In this document: in pieces, positions 31,178 to 43,902 of the stretch
Numbering within the stretch: the stretch's first letter is position 1
Layout of the letters: every line of letters starts with the position of its first letter
Source of the DNA: Tricholomella constricta
Taxonomy: Eukaryota > Basidiomycota > Agaricomycetes > Agaricales > Lyophyllaceae
Direction: 5' to 3'
NCBI GenBank assembly: GCA_013368375.1
Contig: JAACJP010000063.1
Coordinates: 62,001-126,000, forward strand
Length of the DNA stretch: 64,000 nucleotides
Program-made: the position numbers and the translations under genes
The notes under the pieces: generated by a model
Database searches by the model: none
Seen by the model: only the letters and a program-made list of their open reading frames with translations
What the model was told of the DNA's origin: nothing

Positions 31178-34100
31178 ATGTCCTGGAGAGTGGATTCGTG
31201 GAAGGAGAAGCCCGTTGCACAGGTGTGTGTCTGTATCTCCCGTCTCCGCGCATCCTCGCTGATCTCGTACCAAGCCCGTCTCCTATCCCGACCAGGAGCA
31301 TCTCAACAAGTACGTCTAGTAGCCGATCCTGCTGCTTGCTGAGCCCACGCACCCACTCAGCGTCCTCACCAAACTCGCCACGCTACCGCCCCTCGTCACG
31401 CCCTCCGAGGTACGTAGTCCCTCAACCTTAGCCTTAAGCTCGCCCTCAGAATCACCTTGGCCCCAAGATCGAGCGCCTCCGTTACCAGCTCGCCCTCGTG
31501 CATCGCAACGAGGCTTTTGTCCTCCACGCTGGCGACTGTGCCGAGAGCTTCGATGCCTGCACACACGTACGTACCACCCCCCTTGCCCCTTGTTACCTGT
31601 TACCCGTTCTTACGTTTAGCTACAGGAAAACATATCTGCAAAAATCGGCCTCATCCTTTCCTTTTCCCTCATCCTCATCTGGGGCGCCCGTCTCCCCGTC
31701 GTCCGCATCGGCCGCATCGCAGGCCAGTACGCCAAGCCCCGCAGCAGCACCTACGAGCGCGTTGGCGATCGCGACGTTCTCAGCTTCCGGTGCGTGAATC
31801 CGTCCGCCCCGAGAGCCGTCTAATCCTGACGTTTCTCGCCTCGCCTCGCTCCTCCTCCTCTCCTCGGCATCAAAACCCTGTCGCGTGTCGCGTGTTGCGT
31901 GTCTGTCTGTCTGACTGCCGCCGGTCACGCATGCAGAGGCGACAATGTCAACGGGTACGTACGTTACCTCCTCGAACCCTTTCCCTTGATTCTTTGGTTC
32001 TTTGATCTCGACATACCCGCGGTCTACCTTCGGCATCCCTCTTTTTTTTTTCCACCTTCTCTCACACCCCTGCACGGCTGGCCTTGGCTTTGGCCTTGGC
32101 CCGTGGCCAGTGTACGGTGGTTTCCGCGGATCCGAGCTCGCTTGACATGAGAAAACACGTCATGTGCCCTCCTCGCCCGTGCCTTTATTCTTTCATTCTT
32201 GGAACTTGAAATCTTGAAGCAGCGCTGACCCACGTCCCACCACGTACAACGACAGACTCTCCGTGGACGAACGCACGCCCGATCCCGAACGCCTGCTTAG
32301 GTGAGTGCGTTCTGCCATTTGAGTTTTGGGCGTGTGTCCCTGCGTCTTGCGGCTGACCAGCAGCGCGTTTTTGACATGTAATATAGCGCATACTTCCACT
32401 CGACGGCGACGCTGAACCACGTGCGGGGCCTGCTCTCCTCGGGCTTTGCCTCGCTCCACCACCCCCGCGACTGGAGCCTTGCCCATGTCCGGTCCCCTGC
32501 GCTTCGGTGAGTTTGCGATTGTCTTGCGTCCTCGATTGGGTTGCGTCCCCTTGCCTTTTTCGTCGCATCGTACTCCTTGGTTTTGGTTTTGCTGTCAGTT
32601 TGAGGTGTCGATTCGCCACGTGTCCGCACGGCCGGCTTCTTGCTTTTGTTTAGGCTTTTGTTTGGTTTAAGCTTCAGGCTTTTTTGCCGTGCTGCTGCCC
32701 TCCCGCTCCCAGATTTGATTCGAGATTCGATTCGATTACATATATTGCATCGGATCGGATCGCGCCACGTTCTCGTTCTCGTTTGATACCCACGCGCGCA
32801 CGCACGTAACATAGCGTAGCGTAACGGTACGCGACGACGTGAAGAAGTGGGGGGGGTGGGGGTGGAGGCTGGTTGGTTCTTGCGTGCTGTGTTGTGCGTT
32901 TCTGTGTTGTGCGTCTCGCGGTCTGCGTTGTGTTTCTGTGTTCTGCGTTCTGTGGTCTGCGTGCTGCGCTGTGCGTCCTGCGTCCTGCGTCCTGCGGTCT
33001 GCATCCTGCGTCCTGCGATTTCTGCGTTCTGCATTTGATTTCCCCCCTTCGGAGGGTCGGAAATGTTCGCGTCTTGAGTTTCGCCTTCTTTTCTTCGCTT
33101 CGCTTCTTCATGTTCTCTTCTCTTCTCTTCTTTTCTCTTTCCCTTGCCGTCCGATTCAGTGCAGAGTCGGCGTATCTGGGATTATGGATTTTACGTACCC
33201 CGATACGCTGTATGATATACGCCGCTCCGGGTGTCCATGTGTTGCGTGTGTCCGCGCATCTCGCATCCCTCTCTTCCCTTGCCTCTTCCCTTTCCCTTTC
33301 CCTTTCCCTTTCGCCCCCCCCCCCCCCCCCGCTCCCTCTAAAACGCCGCACTAACAAACCCCCCCCCCAAAGCCGCGAGTTCTCCCAAATAACAGACGCG
33401 CTAGGCGACGCGCTCGACTTTTCCGCTACCATCGGGCTCGGCGCCGGCGGGGCGGTGTACGAGCGTGGAGGGGCGCGTACGGCGCTTGGGGATGTCGATT
33501 TTTATACTAGGTGCGTTTGCGTTGTTCTTTGCTTTGCCTCCTTGCTCCCCCCCTTTCACCACCCCACCCCCCCTCTGTGCTCCGGATGTCGCGTGGGGAA
33601 GGGAACGTCGCTGACCACCGCCGTTTGCGTTTGGGTTTGTGTAGCCACGAAGGACTGATGTTGGATTACGAGGCGGCGCTGACGCGCTTGATGCCGCTGC
33701 CCCTGCCCCTCTCCCCATCCCTCTCCCCTTCCCCTTCCCCCTCCTCCCCTTCCTCCCCTTCCTCCCCTCCCTCCCCACCAAAAACAAAAACAAAGACAGA
33801 AACAAAGAAAGCACAAGCGCACTACAACACCGCAGCGCACTTCATATGGATCGGCGACCGCACACGCCAGCTGGACGGCGCACACGTGGAGTACTTCCGG
33901 GGGGTCCGGAACCCGATTGGGATCAAGGTTGGCCCTGGAGTGGATGGGGGGGAGGTTGTAAGGTTGTTGGAGAGTGAGTTGATTTTTTGAGTTTTCGGTT
34001 GGAGGGTTTGGCTTTTTTATTTGGGGGGGTGGGTTTGGGGTTTTCTCTATCTTTCTTCTTCTGTTGGGTGGGGCGGGGGGCGGGGGGCGGGGGGAGCGCG

Positions 34101-34265
34101 TTCGGAAATTGTTGGGTTTGGTGTCGCCCCCCCCCCCCCCCCCCCCCCCCCCCCTCAACTCTGCTTTCGCGCGTTGTGTATCGCATCGCGTGTCATGAGC
34201 GTGGCTTGTGGCTGTGAATGGATGAATCTGGATCTGGGCTGGAACTGGCACTGGCACTGGCTTTA

Positions 34266-34296
<31 letters not shown>

Positions 34297-36424
34297 ATCT
34301 GGATCTGGCCTCGGTTTGGAGTTGGAGTTGGGAGGATGAGAGATGGAAGATTTCGCGGGTTTTGTGTTTCGCGCTGCACCTGGGCATTACACGTCCAGAT
34401 GCAGTGGTGTTCCCCGTGCGACCCGTGGCTCGTGGCTCGTGGATCGTGGATCCGTTTGCGCCCAGGCTACCTTTTTGGTCCGTCGTGCTATCGTGCTATC
34501 GTGCTGTTGTGCTGTTGTGCGTTGTGCTATCGTGGGGGCTTCCTCTTCGTCTTTGTATTCTCAGATCTGCCTTGCCTTGCCTGTCCCCGCGGCTTAGGTC
34601 TTGGGTCTTTTGGGGGTCATGCACCTCCCTGTTCGTGCGAGATCTATATGTGATCTGTGCTCGATAGACGTAGACGGGGGTACGGGCACGGGCAGAAGGA
34701 GGAAGATGGAAGATGGAAGGAAGAAGAAGAGGAAGAGGGAAGAGGGAAGAAACCCCGCGCCTCTTCGCCTTCGCTGCGATTCAGTCGGGGAACGGGGACG
34801 CAGGCGGGATGTCTCATTGTCGTTGTCGTGCTGGTCGTGGTCGTGTGCCCTCGCCCGAGATCTTGAGATGTGCATCTGCGGTGCTCCTGCGGTGTGTGTG
34901 TGTTTGTGTATGAGACGAACGTGGCGAGACCGAGGGCACTCGTGAGTTGGGGAATAGGTATCCCCCAGCCCTTTCGCGTTTTCGCGTGTTCAGATCTAGA
35001 ATCGGATCTCGCGTCAATGCTTGCCCCGTCGTGCAAAGGATCTAGATCTCGTGCCCGACGTCCCCAACCCCAGCCCCAGCCCCAGCCCCAGCTCCAGTGT
35101 TTCTCTTATCTCTTTCCTTTTCGGTTCCTGTCCGTTTTTGTCCTATCAGTATCGTTTCGCGCTCGTTTCCTTTTTTGCACTTCGTTGCCTCATTCCTTCT
35201 TCGTTCCCCTCAAACTCGAAGGCTGACCCTTGCATTCAACAGTCGTCAACCCGGATCGCGAGCCCGGGCGCGTGACGCTCATTACGCGCTATGGTGCAGC
35301 AAAGGTGCGTTTTTGTTGCTTCGTTTCCGTTCGGTCATCTACACCCGCCCTCTCGTGGAACACACCCGTCGTCGTCTTCGTTGCCCCCTATATACTTACA
35401 ATCAATCAGTCACCATCACGCCCCGGTCCCAGCGGCTGTTGGGTGTTGTGGTCTAGCTTCTCTTTCTGTCCCCGCTGCTTCTCTGCCTCACGCGTATCTC
35501 CCTCACTGTCCCCCACTTCCCCGTTGCTTAGCTTCTTTGCTCATCCCTCTGCTCGCATGCGTCTCTTCCTCGTCCGCTCCTCTCTCTGATGGCTGATGGC
35601 TGACCAACGCATCGCGATTCTCCACAGATCGAGGACCACCTCCCGGCGCACATCAAGAGCGTGCAGGCGTCGGGACACCCCGTTGTATGGATATGCGATC
35701 CCATGCATGGAAAGTACGCAGCACGTCCCCCCTTTCTCTCTCTCCCACCTCACTTCCCACCTCGTTCTCCATAATGCTGACCCCCCTCCCGCGTTTCCTG
35801 TTTTCTGTAACTGCAGCACACAGACCTCAGCCTCGGGCCTCAAGACGCGGCACTTTGGGACGATCGTAGCAGAGCTGGCGGCGTGCCTGCGCATCCACGC
35901 GGCGCACGGGTCGCGCCTCGGAGGCGTGTCGCTTGAGTTCACGGGCGAGCTTAATGAGGAGGGGTTTAGTGTTACGGAGTGTGTGGGGGGCAGCATGGAG
36001 CTTGGGGAGGAGCAGTTGGGGTTGAGGTATCAGGTACGTTGGTTTTTTTTTTTTTGGGGGGGGGGGGGGGGGTTTGAGTGGATTGGATGGAACTGATGCC
36101 GCGTTTAGTCGTTTTGTGATCCAAGGTTGAATTTTGAGCAGAGTTTGGGTGAGTTTTTTTAACCCTCCTTTCTTCCTGCATTCGGGGCGTTGGGGTGTGG
36201 GTTTGCTGAGCACGATTTGCTTTCCACTTTTTTGAATAGACGTGGCGTTCCTCATCTCGAACCACTTCAAGAAAGAGCGGCGGAACGGGGGCGCGGCGGG
36301 CTCGGGAGGCAAGGGTTTGGGTGAGGGTGAGGGAGGAGAGGGTGGTCCTGGAGAGGACGTCTTGTACGATGAGCTTGTGGGCCGGTTCGCGGCTGGTGCT
36401 GGGGTTGTTGGGGTTGCGAAATGA
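31178..36424 (+). CDS. 3-deoxy-7-phosphoheptulonate synthase, class II (DAHP synthase)
   Basis: First enzyme of the shikimate pathway: phosphoenolpyruvate plus erythrose 4-phosphate gives DAHP. About 14 exons can be joined. The start [15 protein letters not shown] (31178-31222) matches the family N-terminus. Then come [20 protein letters not shown] and [12 protein letters not shown] (31450-31566, metal-ligand Cys). [50 protein letters not shown] and [18 protein letters not shown] follow. DPMHGN (metal-ligand His), LEFTGE..TECVGG (metal-ligand Glu) and [10 protein letters not shown] (metal-ligand Asp) complete the site. The protein ends at [11 protein letters not shown]. Features differing from the family are a Ser/Pro/Lys-rich insert of about 35 residues (33700-33815) and two long introns (about 865 and 1270 bases). 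No frame break was found. Confidence 0.93.
32507..33372 (+). other. Long intron of the DAHP synthase gene
   Basis: An intron of about 865 bases between the exons ending SPALR and starting REFSQI. It contains TGCGTCCTGCG-type repeats (32935-33020), TTCTCTTCTC runs, CCCTTT repeats and a C-run near 33314-33332. Typical introns in this window have 45-75 bases. Confidence 0.8.
33974..35242 (+). other. Very long intron of DAHP synthase with homopolymer C run
   Basis: About 1270 bases between VVRLLE and VNPDRE. It contains a C-run of about 28 bases (34127-34154), CTGGTTCTGG repeats (34264-34310) and C/T-rich repeats (CCAGCC, 35070-35090). The duplicate in arm A keeps the intron in shorter form. Confidence 0.8.
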
Positions 36425-37822
36425 AATAAAAGCGTACGTGTAGGGGCCATATAAAAACGGAAGGGGAGTGGGGCCTGGAGGTTGGCTGGCAGGAAGTTAT
36501 GCGTGCAGTGCTAGAGTAGAGAGAGTAGTGGCGACGTCATGTTGTTTGTTTGAAGAATGAATGATATCAAAGCGAAAGCGAGTCGGGTTGCTGGGATTGC
36601 GAACTTATCACGCACGTCTGAAGTGCATACATCTCATGTATATGAATTCGCGGAACGGCTTTATATCGAAATCGAAGTGGGAGGATGGAGAGCCATGGCC
36701 GTGGACCATGGACCGATCGCGAGCGCCGTTGCGTGAAACTCGGTAAATATGTGCAAGAACCCTTCTGCTCGAGGCCATCGCGCGTGCAGGACGGAACCGC
36801 CAATGCCGGCCGTACTTGTAACTTGAGTGAAGACCGGCGACCCTCCAACTTTCAATTTTCCTCGATCGTGATCAATCGTGCGCGTGAATGCCCTTACTAA
36901 GTACGTTTAAAATCGGCCGTCGGTTGTTCGCAGCCGCCTAGGGGCCAGCAGTGACAGGCTCACCCAGACCCCAGATTGCGGCAGGCATAGGTAGACTGTC
37001 ACAGTACTTAATTGACGTCGTTTACATACGTGCCGCAGGCAGAGGCGGCAGCAGGGTCGCCTCTGTTCAATAGCAATGGCAGCGGCATCGGCAAGTCGAG
37101 TAAAGTCAAGTCACAAGTCGCCGAGACAAAGTCCTAGGACTGACCACTCATTGACAGCCGGCCCGATCCTCGCATTTCGCTTTGCGTTTTGCATTTCGCT
37201 TTGCATCTTGCATTTCGCTTCGCCTTGGCAGCCAGGGATCATCTCCGGGGGGGGGGGAGCCTGGTGCCTCAAGCTTCAAGTCATAGTCATGATCATGATC
37301 ATGTGTATATATGTAGATGTCGATGTGGCGGCTGGCATTTGACAGATGTGGGGGAAGGAAGGGGAGGGGGGAAGAGGGGGGGCGGGGAAGGGGAATGGGG
37401 GGGGAGCGGATGACGAGGAGGTACAGTATGGAAATAAAAATCCGCGGGTGAAGGAGGTAGATTGTAGTGCGAGGAGTTGGACCGCGTGCGGTTGCCAGAT
37501 TCTGTGTGTGTGCGTGCGTCAACGTGCGTGGGTCCCGCGCGGTGATTGGGCGCGGAGAGGATGGCAGATGGCGATGGCGGGTGACAGTGATGCTTGGACA
37601 GTCTGAGGCAACCGAGTGCGGAGGTGGGGGCGGTTCGGGGCCGGGGAAACTGGGAGGCGAGGGAGGGGGAAGGTAGGTGTGTGTGTGCTCTGGTGCAGGG
37701 GTAGGGTGGATTGGCGTTGGAGGAGAGGAAAGCAGGGCCCGCGGTCGCGGGGTGTAGTGTATTGAATCAAAGAGGAGTGACAGGTCAGCCGCACTGACAA
37801 GCCGCACCATCACCGGTGACTT
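36425..37822. other. 3' flank of DAHP synthase, no gene seen
   Basis: Shared with arm A (16310-17585). It contains CATGATCATGATCATG near 37288 and a G-rich tract near 37345-37410. No exon supported. Confidence 0.5.
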
Positions 37823-38422
37823 GGCAGATACTGATAGCAGCGAGGACGACGGATTATTGATTAGCCAATGTCGGTGTCGATGTCAGACGTGATCATGATC
37901 AAAGCTTTGGGAGGTTTACCGTGGAATACATTCATATGATGGTTCGGGATTGGGATAGATCCCCGGCCCGAGGTCTTGAAAGAAACGTGATCAGAGTCAT
38001 GATTCCCCCACGTCGAGATCGTCAAGAAAGCATATTCCCTAGTGTATAACCACTCCTCTTGATGGGGCCTCCGAGTCGATTTCGGACTGCGTGTGAGTCC
38101 AAAGTCGGTGCGACGGTGCACGTGGTCATTTATCGACGCGTTGTTTACGTGGCATGATCATGAGCCTGAGCAACCAAAACGACTGGGGTCGCCGGGGTCG
38201 CTCGAAGCTGGCTGTCCGTAAAGACCTCCAAGATTCCGTAAAAAATCGCGTCTGAGGAGGATCCCGGGTGAATGTTGATGTCCTATCGAGAAGCAAACAC
38301 AAAGCGGAGGTTCCACAAAGACGTGGCTGACTCCCGTACAGTCCGAGGAACCTAGGACCAGAACGCTGCGAGAGATGGAGGGCATAGAGGCAGAGGCGGA
38401 GCAGACCCCCCGCGCGGATATA

Positions 38423-38845
38423 TTAAAGGTCGCGAGCTCTCAGGCCTTGAATGTGAGCAAGACGCAAAGAATGAGTGCGGCAACTGAGTTCTGGAACTTT
38501 GAACTTTGTACAAGGCAGGATGGATGGCTCGGAGACCTGGTGGTACTGGGTTGTGATGAGACTGAAGAGTACATGCAGGGTGCAGGGCCTGGGTGGTTGC
38601 AGTTTGCGCCTCCCTTGGCGTTGGTGTTCATCTTGTATCTGAATGCGTTCGAGGCAGTTGAAGCAATTTCCGTGCAGCGCTCTCTTGATGTGATGGAATG
38701 CGAGACTTTGTATCAACTGCTCCGCGTCGGACGAAGAAGGGACTAAGTTCCACCACGCGAGGCATGGTATGTGCAGCGAGAGGAGTGCTGACAACCGGGG
38801 ACCCCAGACCATGCTTTTAAGCGGTTTTGAAAGTGCGTCAGCCAT
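38423..38845 (-). CDS. Hypothetical protein, 140 residues
   Basis: Single-exon frame with ATG start (MADALSKPLKSMVWG) and normal amino-acid mix. No known motif, signal peptide or neighbour logic. It may be spurious. The surrounding 37823-39521 holds no other supported gene. Confidence 0.25.
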   Translation of the reverse strand: MADALSKPLKSMVWGPRLSALLSLHIPCLAWWNLVPSSSDAEQLIQSLAFHHIKRALHGNCFNCLERIQIQDEHQRQGRRKLQPPRPCTLHVLFSLITTQYHQVSEPSILPCTKFKVPELSCRTHSLRLAHIQGLRARDL

Positions 38846-39521
38846 CCAGTCTAGTTGTTCGGAAACAGAAGGAGAAAAAGAGGACGTGTAATAACGTACA
38901 TTGTGTCTTGATTGTGTCCCGATTGCGCCATGTATCTGATCCCCTTTCCTTGTCTGTCGCCGTGCTCATCTCCCTGTAATAAGCGTCTCTCCCCCAGACG
39001 AATAACACTCCCTTTACGCACCAGCCCGGCCCTCCGCGCCCTCAGCCCTTGCAGAAAGGAGGAGCGTCATTCCTCGCTAACGGGGACATTGCTGAAGAGG
39101 AGAGGGGAGGGGCAGAAAGGGGGAAATGCAGGCGAGGGCGAAGCAGAACATGGATGGGGGAATGAGGAGTGAGGCGAGGGTTAGGCTCATGTAAGGGGTG
39201 TAAGAGGGCAGGCAGAGGTTTGAGGTATATATTTGAATATATATATACACGAATTAGGCGTCTGTGCGGTGTGAGAGGCCCCAAAGGACTCGTGTCGTAG
39301 AAAGAGGAGAGCATAAGCCAATGCATGGTTATTCTACGCTCCACATCATGGCTGAGCGATACGAGTCTGTACTCCCCGCCCACGCGAATGATCGGGGACC
39401 GCGGCGACGGATCAGCCGCTGAGTCATCCCGGACCCACGTGTCCGACGCGCCTGGAGCCGATTTCGGACATGCTTACGCACACCTCGACATCTCTGTCTC
39501 CTCCTGCCACCCCCAAACATC

Positions 39522-42500
39522 ATGTTCACTCCTTTCGGCGACGAACGCAAGCGCAAAATCAACCTCGGCGGTGCCTCCTCTGCGGTCACCCACACTGCGC
39601 TGCTCGATCGGACGAAAGCCCTCCGGAACGAGCGCCTGGACCAGCAACGGCGGCAGAAGAGCGCGCTAAGGGTGCAGGCGTGGTGGAGGAGCGTCAAGGA
39701 GGCTAGAGTGGAGAGAGTGGAGATGAGGAGGATGTTTGAAGGAGATGTGACCGGTCTCGTTGGCCTGAGATGTCTCGCAGTGATTGGGAGAAAGGACAGC
39801 GAGGCGTTGGCGATCTGGTCACAAAGTATGGCTGCTGCTGGGCCTGGTGCGTTGGACTTGTGGATTTCCCCAAGTAAAACGGTCTCTGATCTCATGCATG
39901 TTTTGCTCAGATGTCCTTTTCGCGCTTGGGAAGCATCCCCAAGTTCTGCAGAGTTGGCTCGTTCTCATCAAGCAAGTTGCGTTCTTTCTATTGCGTTCGG
40001 TAGCTGGGGCGCCTCAGTGCGTAGCATATATATTCATATATCTCTGCACTATGAGCTGATAAGAATCGTCAAGGTCCCAAAGTGCGATGTCCCATCTGAA
40101 AGTCTTGAACGCTCTGCTATCGCCGACCACAGCCTCTCAGGCTCTCGAAGGATTAGGCGCTGAGATTTCGGCAGAAATCACAAATTATCTTCTTAATCGC
40201 GACTTTTACGCGTTATTGTCTTGTTCCATCACTGGAATAGTACGTCGTAGTCGTCATTTGACCGTTAACGATGGTTAACGTTTTCACACAGCCGCCAGAC
40301 ACCAGATCGCCTGCCCTCGCGCTCACGATACAACTCGTCACCCTACCTTTCCAGACCTTCCAACTGTCCTCTCCGCCATATACCACTGCTCTCAACGCCA
40401 CTCTGACGTCCATCCTCACGATCCCGCTTCTCCCAAACCGGATATCCACAGCGAGTCTCACCCTTTTATCGTCACAAATTCCTTTTTCCCCGCTGCCGCT
40501 TCTCGACGTCGATGCCGCCCTCAGAAATACCACGCCGGACGATAAAGTCAACCTTATCGCCAACCTCCAAGTTTTCATTCCACCTCGGTACAAGGTCTTA
40601 GAACCGCAGGCCCTCGCGACGTACTTTCGTCTCCTCGCCGGCCTTCTTAACGCAATCCCCATCACCATCTTCAACCCACTCCCGCCGAAAACCTCGACCC
40701 CATCCACATGGTCCACCTGGGCAGGCGACCACTCGGACTCGGATTCGGACTCCGAAACCGGCTCCAGACGCACCCGCGTCTCTATAGTCACCTCTTTCAA
40801 CTCCCCACTCGCCCCTCATCCGCACCCTGAAGCCCCAATTTCGCCTCCAGACGCACGAACCCTTAGACGCCTCTCCACGCTCCCCACCACCGCCCACCTC
40901 AAGGCGCTCCTCTCCCTCCCCTCCTCCCCCGCCTCCCGTCCAGCCCTCATCGCCCTGCTCTTCGCTCTCAGCACCATCTGGCCCGCCGACGTCGCCCCGC
41001 ACGTGCTCGCCGTCTCCCCGGCCCTCGTCCGCGAGGTCTACAGGAGCTATGTCCGCGGCAGCGGGCTGGGCCGCGATGGGGAGGCGGGGGCGGTTATGGA
41101 CGCGGCACGATGGACACATGCGTGGCCCGCGCTGCTGCTGCTTGTGGAGCTGTACACTAAGGCGATGCTCACGATGGGGGACGACGAGTTCTTTGGGACG
41201 TCGGGGTCGGGGTCTGGGTCGGTGTCTGGTGGGGGTGGGATGGGTGGACGGACGTTGGGGGGTGCGGGGTCTCCTGGGGTTCTTGGTGTGGGTGGGGGTG
41301 GGGGTGCGGGCCAGGCACGGAACCCGCTGACGCTGGATGAGCTGGCGGAGTGGAGTCGGCAGTTGTTGAACATTGCGTTTGCGCTGTATTGGAGGGAGGA
41401 TGCGGAGGCGATGCGGGGGCTTGTAGATGGTGGAGTACGGTGCACGTGGGAGGGAGTGAGAGAGAAGGTTACAAAGTGTCTTGTTGGGATACATGCTCGA
41501 GAGTGAGTTTTTTTCCCCTACCCTTTCCCTCACGCATTCGTTTGGGGGGGGGGGGGGGGGGGGGGGGGGGTTCCCCTGACCTGCCTTTCGCGGTGATGGG
41601 CCGGTCTGACTTCCTTACACTCCCAGTTCGCGCAAGCCTTTCGTTCCGCAAGACCACTGGCTCGTCACATCCCAAATCGACGTGCAGTCCTTCGTCGAAG
41701 CCGCCATGTACGTCCTCCCCCCCAATCTCATCTTAATAACCCTTACCTTCCACTCCACTCCACCTAACCTAAACCCCCCCTCCCCCCAGCTTCGAAGAAC
41801 GCGAACTCTCCAACACGGCCTCCACCTCCACCTCCCCTCCTCCTCTGCTGCGACCCAGCGCGGGGCGCATGTCCGCACACCAACAAACGCACTCCAAACG
41901 GCAGCTGGCGTACCTCTCCCCCCGCTTGGGGGTACTGAACAACATCCCGTTCGCGATCCCGTTTGACGTGCGCGTGTCGATTTTCCGGCACTTTGTCCTC
42001 AACGACGCCGTGTCCCGCGCCTCCTCCTCCTCCTCCTCCTTGGCGAGCAGGGGCATGGGCATGTTCTTTGGACACGGGCACGGAGGGGGAAGGACGAGGG
42101 TCCAGGTGCGTAGAGGGAGTGTTGCGCAGGATGGGTTTGATAGGCTTGCAGAGGCGGATTTGAAGGCGCCGATCGAGATTGCGTTTATTGATCAGTTTGG
42201 GGCGGAGGAGTGAGCCTTTTTTGGATTTTTCCTTCTCAACTGCCGTCGATGGATTTGCTGACTTATCGTCTCGTGCTCGTGCGCTTCACAGAGCGGGTAT
42301 CGACGGCGGCGGCGTCTTTAAAGAGTTCTTCACGTCGCTGTGTAAGGAGGTCTTTGACACCGACCGGGGGCTGTGGCTCGCGAATAAGAAGAACGAGCTG
42401 TACCCGAATCCACATGCCTACGCCACGGAAAGTACGTCTTCGTTGCTATATATATTTTGTTTTGGCTTGCGTTGGCAGCTCAAAGCGACTGTTCTTTCTT

Positions 42501-43810
42501 TAACAGGCCACAGTCTCAATTGGTATAGGTTCATTGGTCGGATACTGGGAAAGGCGATGTATGAGGGAATTCTCGTTGACGTGGCGTTCGCTGGGTTCTT
42601 CCTTGCCAAGGTACGGCCCTCCCTCTCTCTTTTACACAATCGCCACGTTGGCATTTTTCGCTCGTCCTAGAGTCTGATCTCTGTGAAATGTAGTGGCTGG
42701 GCAAGCAGAGTTTCCTCGACGACCTTGCATCGCTAGACCCGGACCTTTATAACGGGCTCATTTTCCTCAAGCACTATACCGGGAACCTCGAGGACCTTGC
42801 GCTGAATTTTACCATCGCGATCGACGGTACGTAACCATCATCATCATCCCTCCCTCGTTCCCTCTTCCTCTTGTTGTGTGTGGGCCCTCGTTGACGTTGA
42901 CTCTGGCACGGGGTTTGTTGTTTCGCAAAAGAGTTTGGCGACACGAGAAGTATCGATCTCATCCCGAACGGGAGCAACATCGCCGTGACGCGGGAGAATC
43001 GGCTGCAATATATCCAGTTCGTGGCGCATTACCGTCTGACGAAGCAGATCAAGCTCCAAAGCGAGGCGTTCTTTGAGGGCTTGTCGGAGATGATCGATCC
43101 CAAGTGGATAAGGTACGTAACACTCAGCGTTTTCTGAACGCCTCCTCCCTTGGCGTAAAGACTGGCGCTGAACGTCGTTTTTTTTTTTTTCACGTTGTCC
43201 CAGGATGTTCAACCAGCAAGAGATCCAGATCTTACTTGGAGGAGTCAATGCGCCCATCGACTTTGAGGATCTGAGGAGGCATACGAACTATGGGGGGTTG
43301 TATGACGATAATGAGGAGACGATCGTGGCGTTTTGGAACGTGCGTTCCCGTTCCATCCCCGTTTGCGCCTTATCTAGCCATGTACTGACTCGCAACAGGT
43401 CGTCAATGCCTTTGATCAGGAGCAGCGCATGGCGCTACTGCGCTTCGTGACGAGCTGTAGCCGTCCACCGCTGCTGTATGTATTATTATTATTATTTTCT
43501 GGCTGCTCTGGATCCGCGCTCACGGCCTATGTGTTTTTTTGCTACCAGGGGGTTCAAAGAGCTGGTTCCGAACTTTTCGATCCGGGATGCGAGCGCGGAT
43601 GTGCATAGGCTGCCGACGTCGAGTACTTGTGTTAATCTTTTGAAGGTGCGCCTGCGCCTGCGCCAGGCTAGCGTTATCGTTCTGTGTTGACCTCGACGCC
43701 CCGTCGTTTTTTTTTTCTTCTTTCAGCTCCCGCGGTACAAGAGCGAGAAACAGCTGCGCGACAAGCTGTTGCAAGCCATCACCTCGAATGCTGGCTTTGA
43801 CCTCTCGTAG
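39522..43810 (+). CDS. HECT-type E3 ubiquitin ligase, Hul5/UBE3C-like
   Basis: Transfers ubiquitin through a catalytic cysteine; Hul5 works with the proteasome on misfolded proteins. About 12 exons join in frame. The N-terminus MFTPFGDERKRKINLGG and an IQ-like helix (RVQAWWRSVKEARVE) are typical of Hul5/UBE3C. The central exon (about 40294-41504) has a Gly/Ser-rich insert. Then follow SRQLLNIAFALYWRED and SRKPFVPQDHWLVTSQ. LSPRLGVLNNIPFAIPFDVR, FIDQFGAEEAGIDGGGVF, WYRFIGRILGKAMYEGILVD and YTGNLEDLALNFT come next. RLPTSSTCVNLLKLP carries the conserved catalytic Cys, and the protein ends at NAGFDLS. An intron near 41505-41626 carries a 27-base G run. A broken scrap of the gene lies at 1846-1920. 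Confidence 0.93.
41544..41570 (+). repeat. Poly-G run in HECT ligase intron
   Basis: 27 consecutive G on the plus strand, inside an intron of about 120 bases between HARE and SRKPF. Confidence 0.85.
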
Positions 43811-43902
43811 CGTCCGTCCGAACGCGGGGTTGGTTTCTCCTTGAGATTGTTTGTTTGTTGTTCTCTTGCCAGGCACGTTATATATCGCAGTGACTCGCCC
43901 GC

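Larger units (their letters stand above)
33780..37822 (+). repeat. Large inverted repeat, arm B
   Basis: Partner of 16310-19992. It covers the 3' half of DAHP synthase from the lysine-rich tract, and about 1.4 kb of 3' flank to GGTGACTTGGCAG. Because the intact gene lies here, arm B is taken as the source. Confidence 0.85.

Noticed and set aside
32297..33432. Long minus-strand frames (up to 252 codons) opposite DAHP synthase
   Set aside because: They run through intron microsatellites and exons in antisense; composition is low-complexity.
40598..41533. 311-codon minus-strand frame inside the HECT ligase
   Set aside because: Shadow of the GC-rich central exon; arginine/proline-rich with no family match, while the plus strand encodes the clear ligase.
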